From assembly GCA_035362335.1 (NCBI GenBank), contig DAOSDL010000021.1, positions 1-64,000 on the forward strand: a stretch of DNA of 64,000 nucleotides, written 5' to 3'. A program made the translations under genes and the position numbers. The DNA comes from JAOSJT01 sp035362335. Its GTDB lineage: Bacteria > Bacteroidota > Ignavibacteria > SZUA-365. How positions within the stretch are numbered: position 1 is the stretch's first letter; every line of letters begins with the position of its first letter. Under the pieces are notes generated by a model, which was given only the letters and a program-made list of their open reading frames with translations, had not been told where the DNA came from and searched no databases. Positions 42,495 through 51,801 of the stretch are shown piece after piece.

Positions 42495-44909
42495 TCACCA
42501 CGACGCCCTCCAGAGGCGCTGGCCGTCGCTCTCGAAGATGATCGCTCCGCCTAGGTCCGTGCGATGCACCCGCGTGCCTTTCGCGTGAAGTCGCGCGAGC
42601 ACGTCGCGCTTCGGATGTCGGAAGCGATTGAGTCGTCCCGCAGTGATCACTGCGTGCGCAGGGGACACTGTGCGAAGAAAATCCTCCTCGCTGCTGGTGC
42701 CGCTGCCGTGATGTCCCACCTTGAGCACGTCCGCTTGCAGCAGCGAGCCGTAGCGCGCCACCATGCGCCGCTCACTATCGATTTCGGCGTCGCCCGTCAG
42801 CAGCAGTGACCGCGCTCCATGGCGCACATGCAGCACCACCGAATGCTCATTCGACGCAGTGCATCCCACACTGTCTGGTGGCGACAAAACGTGAATGCGC
42901 AGTTGCGGATCCAGGGCTATCACATCCCCGGCGCGGGCGTCATGTACCAGCGCGCCTTCATCGCGTATGCGTTGACGCACTGCAACGGCCTGTGGCTGAA
43001 CCGGCCAGGTGCAAGCGATATACACGTTCCGCACCACACATGCTTCCAGCACCGACACCGCGCCGCCAATGTGATCGTCGTCGGGGTGCGTCAATACCAG
43101 CGCATCGAGCGTGTCGATGCCGTTGCGACGCAGCCACGGGACGACGGTGCGCGCGCCGCTGTCGCTTTCGCCCGTGCTTGGGCCGGTATCAACAAGCATT
43201 GTGCGTCCCGACGGAGTACACAGAACGATGGCGTCGCCCTGCCCGACATCGAGGAAAACGCAGCGCAGCAGCGGCTTCTCCTGCGGACGCAACGCCACGC
43301 TCCACACCAAAGCCGTGCCCAGCAGCAGGACGAACACGCTGTACTTGTTCAGTACGCGTCCCTCTCCGCGTTCGAAATAGAGAATGCCAAGGATGTACAA
43401 CAGCACGCTGATCGCACTCAATGCCGGAACATCCACCGCGGCCCAGGGAAGCTCCGCGCTCCAGGCGGACACCAGCAGCACGAGATCGAGTGCACCCGTG
43501 GCGGTCGAGGCGAATGCAGACGCAAGCCACGGCGACAGCAGGGATGCGCACACCGCCAGCATGCCGCAGGACACCACCACGAACACCAGCGGAACAACCA
43601 CGAGGTTGACCAGCACGCCAACAACACTGATGTAGCCAAAGGTGGACGCGGTGAGAGGCAGCGTACACACCTGCGCCGCGAGCGTCAATGCCAGCAGCGA
43701 AAGAAGCGACGCAGCGAAACCCCTTGCCCACCTCCGAGGGAGGGGGAGCGATAGCACCCGTGTGATGCGTTCGTGAAACAGCAGAATACCCAGCACCGCA
43801 CCGAACGACAACTGCATGCTGAGTCCGGTCAGCGCCAGGGGATCGTTGATCACGATGCAGATACCCGCCACAGCGAGCGTGTTCACCGACGCCCCGCGCC
43901 GCTGCACAAGTACTCCGGCAATCAGCACCGTGCTCATAATGGCCGCGCGCGTCACCGGCGGCGCGAAGCCGGTGATGCCGGCGAATACCCATACCGCCGA
44001 CACCGCCAGCAGACCACGCAGCCAGTAGGGCGCGCGCTGCAACGGCACCAGCACCATCGTGACAATAATCCCCGCATGCAGTCCCGACACGGCCAGAACA
44101 TGCATAATACCGGTGATGCGGAAATCGTCGAGTACATCACTGTCGATATCGCCACGATCCCCCAACAGCAGGCCTTTCATGATGGCTGCATGCGTTGCAG
44201 CGAACAAATCGGCGATGCGCCTTGCCACCTCCTCGCGCACGCTCCAGAGCATCGCCAGCGGCGGCCACGGCGGCCGATGTTCGATACGCTGTACATTGCT
44301 GCCTTTATTTACGGCGAAGGTGCAGGTGATTCCTTCCTGCATGAGCATGGCCCGGGCATCGAAGCCGAAGGGATTGCGCGCCGGACGCGGACTGCGCAGC
44401 TTGCCTCGCAACTCCAGCACATCGCCGGGTGCGACGCGTGGCAAGGTATCGGCCCGGTCGTACATGCTGCGGCTGAGGTACACGCGCAACCGTTCGTTGA
44501 CAGCGATGGTGTCTGTTGTAGTCGCGAGCCATTCGCTGCGCAGTACCACACTGCTGCCGCCGGGAGTAGCGCGCGACGGGCTCTCCACGGTGCCGCGCAA
44601 CAACACGTTCTCGGCCGTGTCCGCGTGTTCGAGCAGTACATGCGGCAGCGATTGCAGCGCGTTCGCGGCCAGCAGCATGCCTGCAAGCATAAGCAGCGCG
44701 CCGAGAGCGACATCGCGCAGGACGGTGAACGCACGCCAGCGCAACGAAAGCACGGCGCCAAGCAGGGCGCAAGCCGACGCGCACAGCGCGGGCAGAAAAA
44801 GGATGCGAAGCTCCACTGGATGCTGCACCACCGTGACAATACCTGCCGCCAGCAGTACGAAGGTTCGCAACGCCGGGTAGGCCAGCGTGGCGCGTAAGGA
44901 ATGATGCAT
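42495..44909 (-). CDS. comEC: ComEC/Rec2 DNA-uptake channel
   Basis: An 804-aa inner-membrane protein. The start at 44909 has GGGAG 7 bases upstream; an upstream in-frame extension would add 43 non-hydrophobic residues. Layout: N-terminal helices, a DUF4131/OB-like soluble region, a competence membrane core (~220-500; MHVLAVSGLHAGIIVTMVL and GFAPPVTRAAIMSTVLI are hallmark ComEC motifs), then a C-terminal metallo-beta-lactamase domain (DVGQGDAIVL ... LTHPDDDHIGG ... VGHHGSGTSS). It forms the channel that brings single-stranded DNA into the cytoplasm during transformation. Complete, so natural competence is possible. Confidence 0.93.
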   Translation of the reverse strand: MHHSLRATLAYPALRTFVLLAAGIVTVVQHPVELRILFLPALCASACALLGAVLSLRWRAFTVLRDVALGALLMLAGMLLAANALQSLPHVLLEHADTAENVLLRGTVESPSRATPGGSSVVLRSEWLATTTDTIAVNERLRVYLSRSMYDRADTLPRVAPGDVLELRGKLRSPRPARNPFGFDARAMLMQEGITCTFAVNKGSNVQRIEHRPPWPPLAMLWSVREEVARRIADLFAATHAAIMKGLLLGDRGDIDSDVLDDFRITGIMHVLAVSGLHAGIIVTMVLVPLQRAPYWLRGLLAVSAVWVFAGITGFAPPVTRAAIMSTVLIAGVLVQRRGASVNTLAVAGICIVINDPLALTGLSMQLSFGAVLGILLFHERITRVLSLPLPRRWARGFAASLLSLLALTLAAQVCTLPLTASTFGYISVVGVLVNLVVVPLVFVVVSCGMLAVCASLLSPWLASAFASTATGALDLVLLVSAWSAELPWAAVDVPALSAISVLLYILGILYFERGEGRVLNKYSVFVLLLGTALVWSVALRPQEKPLLRCVFLDVGQGDAIVLCTPSGRTMLVDTGPSTGESDSGARTVVPWLRRNGIDTLDALVLTHPDDDHIGGAVSVLEACVVRNVYIACTWPVQPQAVAVRQRIRDEGALVHDARAGDVIALDPQLRIHVLSPPDSVGCTASNEHSVVLHVRHGARSLLLTGDAEIDSERRMVARYGSLLQADVLKVGHHGSGTSSEEDFLRTVSPAHAVITAGRLNRFRHPKRDVLARLHAKGTRVHRTDLGGAIIFESDGQRLWRASW

Positions 44910-44955
44910 GACCGATCTCCCTGCGGTCGTGTGAAACAATGCGTCGCCGAAGCGA

Positions 44956-45882
44956 TCAGGAAAGAAACTTACAGATCGCCGGAACGAGATGCGAGAGATT
45001 ACGGAGTGACCCGGCGTCGAAGCCGTCCCGCGCTCCAAACAGGATGAGTGGTACCGGATTGCGGGTGTGCGTTTTCACCGACAGTTCCTCCATGTTGCCG
45101 TGGTCGCTGGTCAGCAGCACCAGGGTGCGATCGTGCCGCACGCCATCATGCACACCGCGCAGCAGGGCATCAACGTCCAGCAAGGCGCGCGTGGCGAGTT
45201 CCATGCTGCGTTCATGTCCCGCCTTGTCCGTGGCGAAGTACTCGAACATGGTGAACGCATACCGCGACGCGATGCGCGCGAGTGTGCGGCCCGCTTCGTA
45301 GGCCGTGCTCAGCGGTGCGTCGGGATGACCGATGGCCGGCCAACGCTCGGCGGTGATATCGGTGGATACCGCCTCGCCACGCTTGAGGTCGTTGATGGTG
45401 CGGAAACGCAGTCCTGCGGTCAGGGCGGCGTACATGCCGGCCACCATGCGCTTGCGTGGACCGTCGAGATAATCGAAGAAGCGTTGCGGAAAGGCGTTGG
45501 CCAAGGTGGCGCGCAAACCCAGCGTGTTCATGCGCGCGAATATGCTGTGCTCGACGAGCACGGGTTTGGTGGTGGAGTACAGATAGGGTCCGAAATGCCG
45601 ACCGATCAGCCGCGCCGTGTTGACACCGCTGTACAACGTGGACTGTCCCGTGCCGCTTTGCGGCAGGCCCGCCACTCCGAGACGCGCATCGAGGGGAAGG
45701 CACACGGCGTCGTCTGTTTCGATTCGCCGTTGACGCAACGAGGGCAGCGCACCACCCAGCAATTCACGAAGAAATGGCGGAGGCGAGTGAAACAACGGAT
45801 TGCGCCGCGCATCGCGGGTGCCGATGCCGACGCCATCGACGAACACGAGCAGCACTCCGCGCGCCGCTTCAGTCCTCACCAT
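44956..45882 (-). CDS. Alkaline-phosphatase-superfamily metalloenzyme
   Basis: A 308-aa cytoplasmic protein. Metal-site motifs of the phosphoglyceromutase/phosphopentomutase/phosphatase superfamily are visible: LVFVDGVGIG near the N-terminus, SGTGQSTLYSGVN with the probable nucleophile, YFATDKAGHERS and LLTSDHGNMEE near the C-terminus. The length is that of the compact metalloenzyme group rather than a full-size mutase, so the reaction is uncertain. The start is uncertain: ATG 45882 is listed, and GTG 45897 or 45879 are alternatives. All overlap the end of dtd, implying coupling. Confidence 0.82.
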   Translation of the reverse strand: MVRTEAARGVLLVFVDGVGIGTRDARRNPLFHSPPPFLRELLGGALPSLRQRRIETDDAVCLPLDARLGVAGLPQSGTGQSTLYSGVNTARLIGRHFGPYLYSTTKPVLVEHSIFARMNTLGLRATLANAFPQRFFDYLDGPRKRMVAGMYAALTAGLRFRTINDLKRGEAVSTDITAERWPAIGHPDAPLSTAYEAGRTLARIASRYAFTMFEYFATDKAGHERSMELATRALLDVDALLRGVHDGVRHDRTLVLLTSDHGNMEELSVKTHTRNPVPLILFGARDGFDAGSLRNLSHLVPAICKFLS

Positions 45883-46342
45883 GCTCCCCGTATTCACGTC
45901 TGCTTTTCAGCATGACGGTCACCGGCCCGGCGTTCACCAGCTCCACGTCCATCATCGCCGCAAACACTCCGGTCCCCACACGATGCTCGCCCAAGAAGGC
46001 ACGCAATTCGCTGATGTACAGCTCATACAGCCGCTCGGCCAGGGCGGGCTCTGCCGCATGCCCGTAGCTGGGACGGTTGCCTTTGCGCGTATCCGCATGC
46101 AGGGTGAATTGGGATACGACGAGTATGGAACCGCCGATGTCCTCGACGCTCAGATTCATCTTGCTGTCGGCGTCGTTGAACACACGCAGGCGAAGCGTGC
46201 GCGCGGCAAGATAGCGCGCGTCCTCTTCGTCGTCGCCATGCCGCACGCCGAGCAACACCAACAGCCCGGTGTCGATGCTGCCGGTGACACGACCATCGAC
46301 AGTGACGGAGGCGCGGGAAACGCGTTGTATGAGCAGTCTCAT
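45869..46342 (-). CDS. dtd: D-aminoacyl-tRNA deacylase
   Basis: A 157-aa enzyme that hydrolyses D-amino acids (and glycine from tRNA-Ala) off mischarged tRNA. It has the canonical start MRLLIQRVSRASVTVDG, the catalytic SQFTLHADTRKGNRPS motif and the C-terminal NAGPVT (Gly/cisPro-type) motif; the usual length is about 145-150, with a short acidic tail here (EYGEHGED). The longer in-frame extension to 46666 lacks similarity and was rejected. The 3' end overlaps the metalloenzyme gene. Confidence 0.95.
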   Translation of the reverse strand: MRLLIQRVSRASVTVDGRVTGSIDTGLLVLLGVRHGDDEEDARYLAARTLRLRVFNDADSKMNLSVEDIGGSILVVSQFTLHADTRKGNRPSYGHAAEPALAERLYELYISELRAFLGEHRVGTGVFAAMMDVELVNAGPVTVMLKSRREYGEHGED

Positions 46343-46433
46343 CGGAGCGGCATTCTGTGAAGCGGGGACGTCGATCGCACCCGGCGAGTCCGGGACGAGG
46401 CCGTGTGGCCGCAATGCGATTGGCGCCACCCAG

Positions 46434-47051
46434 TCATGAAAACATTTTTCTTTTAATGCGATCCATCTCATCCACCATGCGCAGCAGCAGTTCGTTGCCT
46501 TCGTCGCGCGCCATGGGGTAGTAGTGCAATTCCGTTTCCTCCACATAGCGGAAAGGGTTGCGCTTGACACCGAATTCCAGGCAGCGGTAGTTGTCGAGGC
46601 GTTCGGCGAACTTGACAATTTTACAGTCGATACTGCTGCCCCGCAGCCGATCCAGATACTGGGCATCCTCCAACTCGCGCGCAGTGCCGAGAAGGCGGAT
46701 GTTTTTCGTCAGCACCTCGACGATGTAGGAAATGTAGGCGTTGAAATTGTACTTGATCACATCGGCGGTGATGATGTCCGAATCCTCCAGCACATCGTGC
46801 AGCAGTGCCGCCGAAATCACATCGGCCTGCACATAGCCCAATTCACGGATGAGGATACGCGCAACGCGTGAGATATGCCAGAAATACGGCGTGCTGTCGT
46901 TGCGCACCTGGAAGTCGTGCACATTGCTCGCCATCTCGAAGGCGCCGAGCACGGTGGTCATGCCCACCGGATCCACCAGCGTTCCGATGTCGGCGATGAG
47001 TTCTTCGCGCGTGTACGACGTCTGATTGTAGATGGGGATCGGAGTCTGCAT
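46434..47051 (-). CDS. HD-domain hydrolase, small alarmone hydrolase-like
   Basis: A 205-aa protein with metal-binding HD signatures: YFWHISRVARIL, AALLHDVLEDSDI and KFAERLDNYR. Order and spacing recall the hydrolase domain of RelA/SpoT and the stand-alone small alarmone hydrolases, which remove pyrophosphate from (p)ppGpp. Synthetase and regulatory domains are absent, so if active it would only degrade alarmone. Family membership in the broader HD group is secure; the alarmone substrate is inferred. It is preceded on the minus strand by the terminator of the GH57-like gene. Confidence 0.8.
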   Translation of the reverse strand: MQTPIPIYNQTSYTREELIADIGTLVDPVGMTTVLGAFEMASNVHDFQVRNDSTPYFWHISRVARILIRELGYVQADVISAALLHDVLEDSDIITADVIKYNFNAYISYIVEVLTKNIRLLGTARELEDAQYLDRLRGSSIDCKIVKFAERLDNYRCLEFGVKRNPFRYVEETELHYYPMARDEGNELLLRMVDEMDRIKRKMFS

Positions 47052-47065
47052 GTGGAATGACAGGT

Positions 47066-47095
47066 AAAAAAAAGGGACATCGCAGTGCGATGCCC
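47066..47095 (-). terminator. Terminator of the GH57-like gene
   Basis: Read on the minus strand: stem GGG-CATCGC/GCGATG-(T)-CCC with a small loop and one bulged base, followed by eight T residues, 19-48 bp past the stop. Confidence 0.85.
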
Positions 47096-47113
47096 CATTG
47101 AAGATTCGAAGGA

Positions 47114-49687
47114 TCAGTTTTTCTTGAAACGGGCGAAGGTATCCTCGATGGTCATCTTTTCACCCGAGATGGTGATGCGACGCCAATCGTCGGGGAAGGC
47201 TTCCGATCCTTCCCATGTGCCCTGGCCGCCGCTGTTGGAGAACTTGTAGAGCAAGTCGCCCTCGTCGATCTCCACCACAATGGTCCAGATATTGTCGCCG
47301 TAGGTGCGATCGCCATTCTCGCCGTTGTCCCACATGCGGATGGTGTTCGGCTCGAGATTCGCGAGTTCCTTGCGGTTGCCCGCAACGAACACCGACGTGA
47401 TGGCCTCGCGGTCCACAAGGCGGCAGAGGAAGGTCACTTCCGTGCGCTTGCGTGGGGCGCTCCATTCCGGCGAGAAGTCGGCCGGATTGACGAAGGAGGC
47501 CATGGCGGGCGCCTGCACGCCGGCGATGCGCGCGGCATTGGACAACATACTCTGGAAACCGGCCTCGAAGGGTTTCGGATTCAGACGCAGCAGCGACTTG
47601 CGGTTGAAGGATTCCATCCAACTCGGACTGGTCGCGCCGTAGAGGAAGTTATAGGGGTGCGCCGAGAAGTTGTCGAGATACTCCTCGCCGGTGAGCGGCG
47701 TGGCCGAAGCCAATGCGGCGCGGGTGCTGCGCAGCTGCTCCCAGGCGGCATTCATCTCATCGCTGCCGATCCACATGTTGAGCTTGCCCTCGAAGCGCGA
47801 ACCCGTGGCGAGACGGCTGATGCTTTCGAAGTCGGCGGTTTTGTGCGCCGGAATGCCGCGGAGGCGGTTGCCATGAATGTACTCGGACATGGTGACGGAC
47901 ACCACGCTGCGGTCTTCGAACATCTTGTTCAACTTGCGGTAAATGCCGTTGATGATGCCCTTGCCGTCGATGTCGCGCTCGTAGTGCATCCAGGCGTCAT
48001 CGCCATCGATCACGACGGTTACCAGCGCGTCTTTCTTGTCCATGTTCGGCGCCATGGCCAGCACATTGCGGATGAAGTCATCCGCGGAATTCTCGGCGTA
48101 GTAGTGGCGGTACATCCAGTTGATGCGATTGCCGAGCGTGCTACTGGAGAAACTGCCGTACATGGTCTTGCCATCCACTGTCACCGCGTAAGGCAATGTG
48201 CTGGGCAGATTGCGCGGTTCGGATTTTTTCAACACTTGTTCATCCGATGTGAACCACTCGAAGCCGTTGTCCTTGAGCAGGGGAATGACCTCGGCGGACA
48301 TAGCGCCGTAGGGCGGCACGTAACCCGTGGGGGTGATGCCCATGTAGCGCTTGTAGGCCGCGAGCGACATTTTCAACTGCGCATCCGCATCCGCGGGATA
48401 AGCATAGGTGTTCGGCAGAGTGATGTCGGGATCGGCGTTCTTGGCGGCGTCCGAATTGATCAACAGCGGCAGCACGGCGTCGGCGTAGGAAGTCGCCGCC
48501 ATTTCGAGCTGTCCGATCATGGTCGCCGAGTTGTACCGCGTTTTCTCGAAGGCAGGCAGAATGGAGGCCATGATGTACCAGGCCGATGCCACCACGCGCT
48601 CGCAATCCTCTTCGGTGACGGCGCGCTTGAGGTAGTATTTGCCATCGCTACGGAACGATACGAGGTCGCGGAGATCGAGCGAGCGGTAAATGCGCGTTCC
48701 CGTCTGGATCAGCGGCACGCGGCGCTCGTAGAACTCGGTGTCGAAATTGGCGAAGATGGAGAAGAACTTGAGCAGACGCAGTTCATCCACGCTGTAGTTG
48801 GGGTTGCCGTTGGACATGCGCCACTTTTCGTACAGTTCGAACAGCTCGGGGAAGCGGTGCAGGCGCACCGGACTCATCGTGAAGGTGTTCCACTCGTTCT
48901 TGTAGAGATGGGCCTTGTCCTGCTCGGTCAGGCGCTCGGCGGGCGTGAGGCAGATGTCGATCCACGGATCGGTCTTGCCTTTCATGGCAGCAAGGAAGCG
49001 CGCGCCTTCGATTTCCGCATGCTTGGGATTGTTGGCGCGGTATTTCTTGATGAACGGCTCCATGCGCTTGACGTAAATCTCCTGAATCTGCCAGAGCAAC
49101 GTCGGCGACAGTACGGCGGTGGCGTGCACGTTGGGATAGCGCTGGATCACATCCGCCAACTCGAAGAAATCGCGGCACGCGTGCTGACGCACAAACGGCG
49201 CGTCGATGCGATCGGTGGCCGGATTGTAGAACAGCGGCACGTGATGCTTGAACACGATGTTGAGATACACCGTGCCGCCGGTTTTCTGATAACTGTCGTT
49301 GAGCGAAAGACGCACCGGGTAGCCCTGGGTGAGCAGCTTGCGATCGCTGTTCAGCGACACGAGCGAATTGAGACGCTTACCGTCGAGGGACTCGAAGGTC
49401 AGGGGATTCGCGGGATCGATTTCGATGCGTGTACGGTCAACCGAATATGCGTACTGATACGTGCCGGGAAGGAGATCCACCGTGACTGTCCACTCGCCTC
49501 CCGCACCCTTGGTCATGGGGTGCGAGGCAATCGACCAGCCATTGAAATCACCGACAAGAGACACTGCGGATGCTTCCGCGTTCTTGTACGTGAATGTGAT
49601 GCCGTTGGAACTGGACGAGGGTTGAGCGCTGACGAGGGCGGGGAAAAGCAGGATAGTCAGCAGCAGAGGAAAGGAACTGCGTCTCAT
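47114..49687 (-). CDS. Exported GH57-like glycosidase with N- and C-terminal carbohydrate modules
   Basis: An 857-aa protein. ATG 49687 is preceded by GGAG and starts a signal peptide (MRRSSFPLLLTILLFPALVSAQ). Residues ~28-110 match the CBM48/E-set fold (AVSLVGDFNGWSIASHPM ... GTYQYAYSVD). Residues ~125-600 look like the GH57 (alpha-amylase/amylopullulanase type) barrel: VYLNIVFKHHVPLFYN, an aromatic-rich core and VTVVIDGDDAWMHYE. Residues ~745-850 resemble a CBM20-type starch-binding domain (FVAGNRKELANLEPN, WDNGENGDRTYGDNIW). It probably acts on alpha-glucans in the periplasm or outside; there is no T9SS sorting domain. Catalytic residues cannot be assigned with certainty. Confidence 0.82.
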   Translation of the reverse strand: MRRSSFPLLLTILLFPALVSAQPSSSSNGITFTYKNAEASAVSLVGDFNGWSIASHPMTKGAGGEWTVTVDLLPGTYQYAYSVDRTRIEIDPANPLTFESLDGKRLNSLVSLNSDRKLLTQGYPVRLSLNDSYQKTGGTVYLNIVFKHHVPLFYNPATDRIDAPFVRQHACRDFFELADVIQRYPNVHATAVLSPTLLWQIQEIYVKRMEPFIKKYRANNPKHAEIEGARFLAAMKGKTDPWIDICLTPAERLTEQDKAHLYKNEWNTFTMSPVRLHRFPELFELYEKWRMSNGNPNYSVDELRLLKFFSIFANFDTEFYERRVPLIQTGTRIYRSLDLRDLVSFRSDGKYYLKRAVTEEDCERVVASAWYIMASILPAFEKTRYNSATMIGQLEMAATSYADAVLPLLINSDAAKNADPDITLPNTYAYPADADAQLKMSLAAYKRYMGITPTGYVPPYGAMSAEVIPLLKDNGFEWFTSDEQVLKKSEPRNLPSTLPYAVTVDGKTMYGSFSSSTLGNRINWMYRHYYAENSADDFIRNVLAMAPNMDKKDALVTVVIDGDDAWMHYERDIDGKGIINGIYRKLNKMFEDRSVVSVTMSEYIHGNRLRGIPAHKTADFESISRLATGSRFEGKLNMWIGSDEMNAAWEQLRSTRAALASATPLTGEEYLDNFSAHPYNFLYGATSPSWMESFNRKSLLRLNPKPFEAGFQSMLSNAARIAGVQAPAMASFVNPADFSPEWSAPRKRTEVTFLCRLVDREAITSVFVAGNRKELANLEPNTIRMWDNGENGDRTYGDNIWTIVVEIDEGDLLYKFSNSGGQGTWEGSEAFPDDWRRITISGEKMTIEDTFARFKKN

Positions 49688-50014
49688 AACACTCCGCGAA
49701 ACTATGGTAGTGAGATCGATGTCTATTAACCGGGATTGCATCGATGGTGTGCCATCAATGTCAATCAAACTACTTGATTATCGCTTGAAATGCAACCAAA
49801 ACAATGACCTTCGCGCCCTGTGCACGCTTCGAAGCCGCCTTGATTTTCCTGCGCGACACCTTGCGGTGGGTGAGGGATGTCGTTCTGCCGTTCTCGCGAA
49901 AAAACTTCTGCGTATATTGCGCACCTGTACCCTTTGTTCCACCATCCGCCCCGTGCCGTCGCAAGCGCTTGCATCGCGGCTCCATACGGCGGTGGATTTG
50001 CAGATTCATGCTTC
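49688..50014. other. Divergent intergenic region
   Basis: 327 bp between the GH57-like gene (minus) and the ten-gene plus-strand operon. A ctgcgtatattgcgcac stretch near 49907 could hold a -10 element for the plus operon. No repeats, terminators or further genes are visible. Confidence 0.35.
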
Positions 50015-50440
50015 ATGCCGATCAGTGAACAGGTCCGGGACATCGTCTCCCTCCTGACAACCTATAGTCGCGGGACGCTGCGCGATCCCGACATGCTCGC
50101 CGAACTCCTGCAGCACGCTCATGATCACCAGGCATTCGCCGCATTGGGCGACTTGAGCTTTCGTGGAAAACATCTCGCCCGCGTGCGGGAAACACTCGGC
50201 CGCCAGGCCCCGGGGTCCGATCTGCACGAGCGTCTGCTCGCCGAGTTCTCCACAGCGTTGCAGGAATTCCGACAACTGTTGGCGGATTTCACCGCGGACG
50301 CGCACGAAGAGCTGTCCACGCGTATCGACCGTCATTACCTCGCTGTCAGCGAACAGGCGCTGCAGCATCTGCTGACCCTGGCGCACGACCTCGAATGGTT
50401 GAAAAACATGGAATTGGACATGGCGCAGGACGGACAGTGA
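50015..50440 (+). CDS. Hypothetical helical protein preceding tilS
   Basis: A 141-aa protein of unknown function. Start at ATG 50015 (MPISEQVRDIVSLLTTY) because the upstream frame is not protein-like. It is almost wholly alpha-helical, with heptad-like leucines (LLAEFSTALQEFRQLLADF; QALQHLLTLAHDLEWLKNMEL) and no membrane segment or known motif. It overlaps tilS by 4 bp (GTGA), so it is translated with tilS and opens the operon. It might be a small adaptor or structural protein, but nothing in the sequence names a partner. Confidence 0.7.
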   Translation: MPISEQVRDIVSLLTTYSRGTLRDPDMLAELLQHAHDHQAFAALGDLSFRGKHLARVRETLGRQAPGSDLHERLLAEFSTALQEFRQLLADFTADAHEELSTRIDRHYLAVSEQALQHLLTLAHDLEWLKNMELDMAQDGQ

Positions 50441-51801
50441 TCGCCCTTCCCGCGCGTGTCACCGAAATGCTGCGACGGAGCAATCTGTTGCGGCGGGGTG
50501 CCGTTTTCGTGCTCGCGTGCAGCGGCGGACGCGACTCCATGGTGCTGGCCCATGTCATGATTCAACTTGCGCGGCGGTGGAAGCTCACCATACACCTCGC
50601 CTACGTGCACCACGGCCTCCGCTCCGAAGCCGACGACGAGTCCGCATTCGTGCGGAGGCATGCCGAAACCTGGGGCATGCCATTCCACGAATTGCGTATC
50701 GACCTCTCCGCCGCTGTGAAGCGCGAAGGTGGCTCGCTGCAGGATCTGGCACGCCGCCTGCGCTACGACGCCCTCGAAGGCCTGCGCGCCTCGCTCAATG
50801 CCGACGCCATACTCACCGCTCATCACGCCGACGATCACACCGAGACCATCCTGGCGCATCTTCTGCGCGGTGCCGGTGTGCGTGGCATGATCGGCATTCG
50901 CGAGCGCCGCGGACACATCGTACGGCCGCTGCTGCGTGTCGACGGAAGCATCCTGCAGCAGTGGGCGGAAGATCGGGGAATACGGTGGATGCACGACCGC
51001 TCCAACGACAGCGACGCCTACCGCCGCAACGCACTGCGTCATCACGTGCTTCCGCCGCTGCGCCTGCTGTATCCCGGGGTCAATGCGGTGTTGACCGACA
51101 CGGGACGCGTGTTCGCCGCGCTGGACGAGTATCTCGCGCGTGATGCCGCGCGCCTTGCCGAGGCGATACGGCGCGACGAGGACGGGGAATCCCTTGTTCT
51201 TCCTGCACTGAAAGGGTATTTTGATTTTGAGCGCATGCTGCTATTGCGCGTCGCTCTCGAGACCCTGCGTGGCAACGAGGCCTCGTTTGATGAAATCGAC
51301 CAACTTCTTCGACTGCACGACGCGCCATCGGGGAAGCTGCGCCATTTCAGCGATGGCATCACCGCCGTGCGTGAAGGTGAACACATCGTGTTGAGTCCGC
51401 CGCAAGAGCCCCTGCCCGAAGTCGCACTGCGCTGCGGCGACACGCTGCGCTATGCACGGCAGGTGTTTGCTTCCGTTGCGCTGGAGCGGCCTCCTGCGGG
51501 GTTCGAGGCAACGGTTTCGGTGGAGGTGATCGATGTGCAGCGCTGTGGCGTGGAGTGGCGACTGCGCGCGTGGCGCGACGACGATGTGATGCATCCCCTG
51601 GGCCACGAACATCCACGGCGAGTGAAGGATGTGTTGAGCAGTCAGGGACTGGGCCGACGTCGCGCGGCGCGCGTACCCGTGCTGGAAGGTCCGCACGGCA
51701 TCATCTGGCTGTGCGGTGTGCGCCTCGATCGACGCGCCGCCTTGACACCCGCGAGCAGCTTGACGGCTCGCATTTCATTCACCGACAACGAGTGTACATG
51801 A
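50437..51801 (+). CDS. tilS: tRNA(Ile)-lysidine synthase
   Basis: A 454-aa ATP-dependent enzyme that converts C34 of tRNA-Ile (CAU anticodon) to lysidine. GTG 50437 overlaps the previous stop (GTGA) and has AGGA upstream. The PP-loop is SGGRDS at residues 29-34, and the ATP/tRNA-binding motif AYVHHGLRSEADDES follows. The usual TilS C-terminal domain (~360-454) ends with RRVKDVLSSQGLGRRRAARVPVL. The order tilS-hpt-ftsH is widely conserved. It overlaps hpt by 4 bp. Confidence 0.95.
   Translation: MIALPARVTEMLRRSNLLRRGAVFVLACSGGRDSMVLAHVMIQLARRWKLTIHLAYVHHGLRSEADDESAFVRRHAETWGMPFHELRIDLSAAVKREGGSLQDLARRLRYDALEGLRASLNADAILTAHHADDHTETILAHLLRGAGVRGMIGIRERRGHIVRPLLRVDGSILQQWAEDRGIRWMHDRSNDSDAYRRNALRHHVLPPLRLLYPGVNAVLTDTGRVFAALDEYLARDAARLAEAIRRDEDGESLVLPALKGYFDFERMLLLRVALETLRGNEASFDEIDQLLRLHDAPSGKLRHFSDGITAVREGEHIVLSPPQEPLPEVALRCGDTLRYARQVFASVALERPPAGFEATVSVEVIDVQRCGVEWRLRAWRDDDVMHPLGHEHPRRVKDVLSSQGLGRRRAARVPVLEGPHGIIWLCGVRLDRRAALTPASSLTARISFTDNECT

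Noticed and set aside
46343..46666. N-terminal extension of Dtd by 108 codons
   Set aside because: Dtd proteins begin at the MRLLIQRV motif; the extension overlaps the HD-hydrolase gene 3' end and has no similarity.
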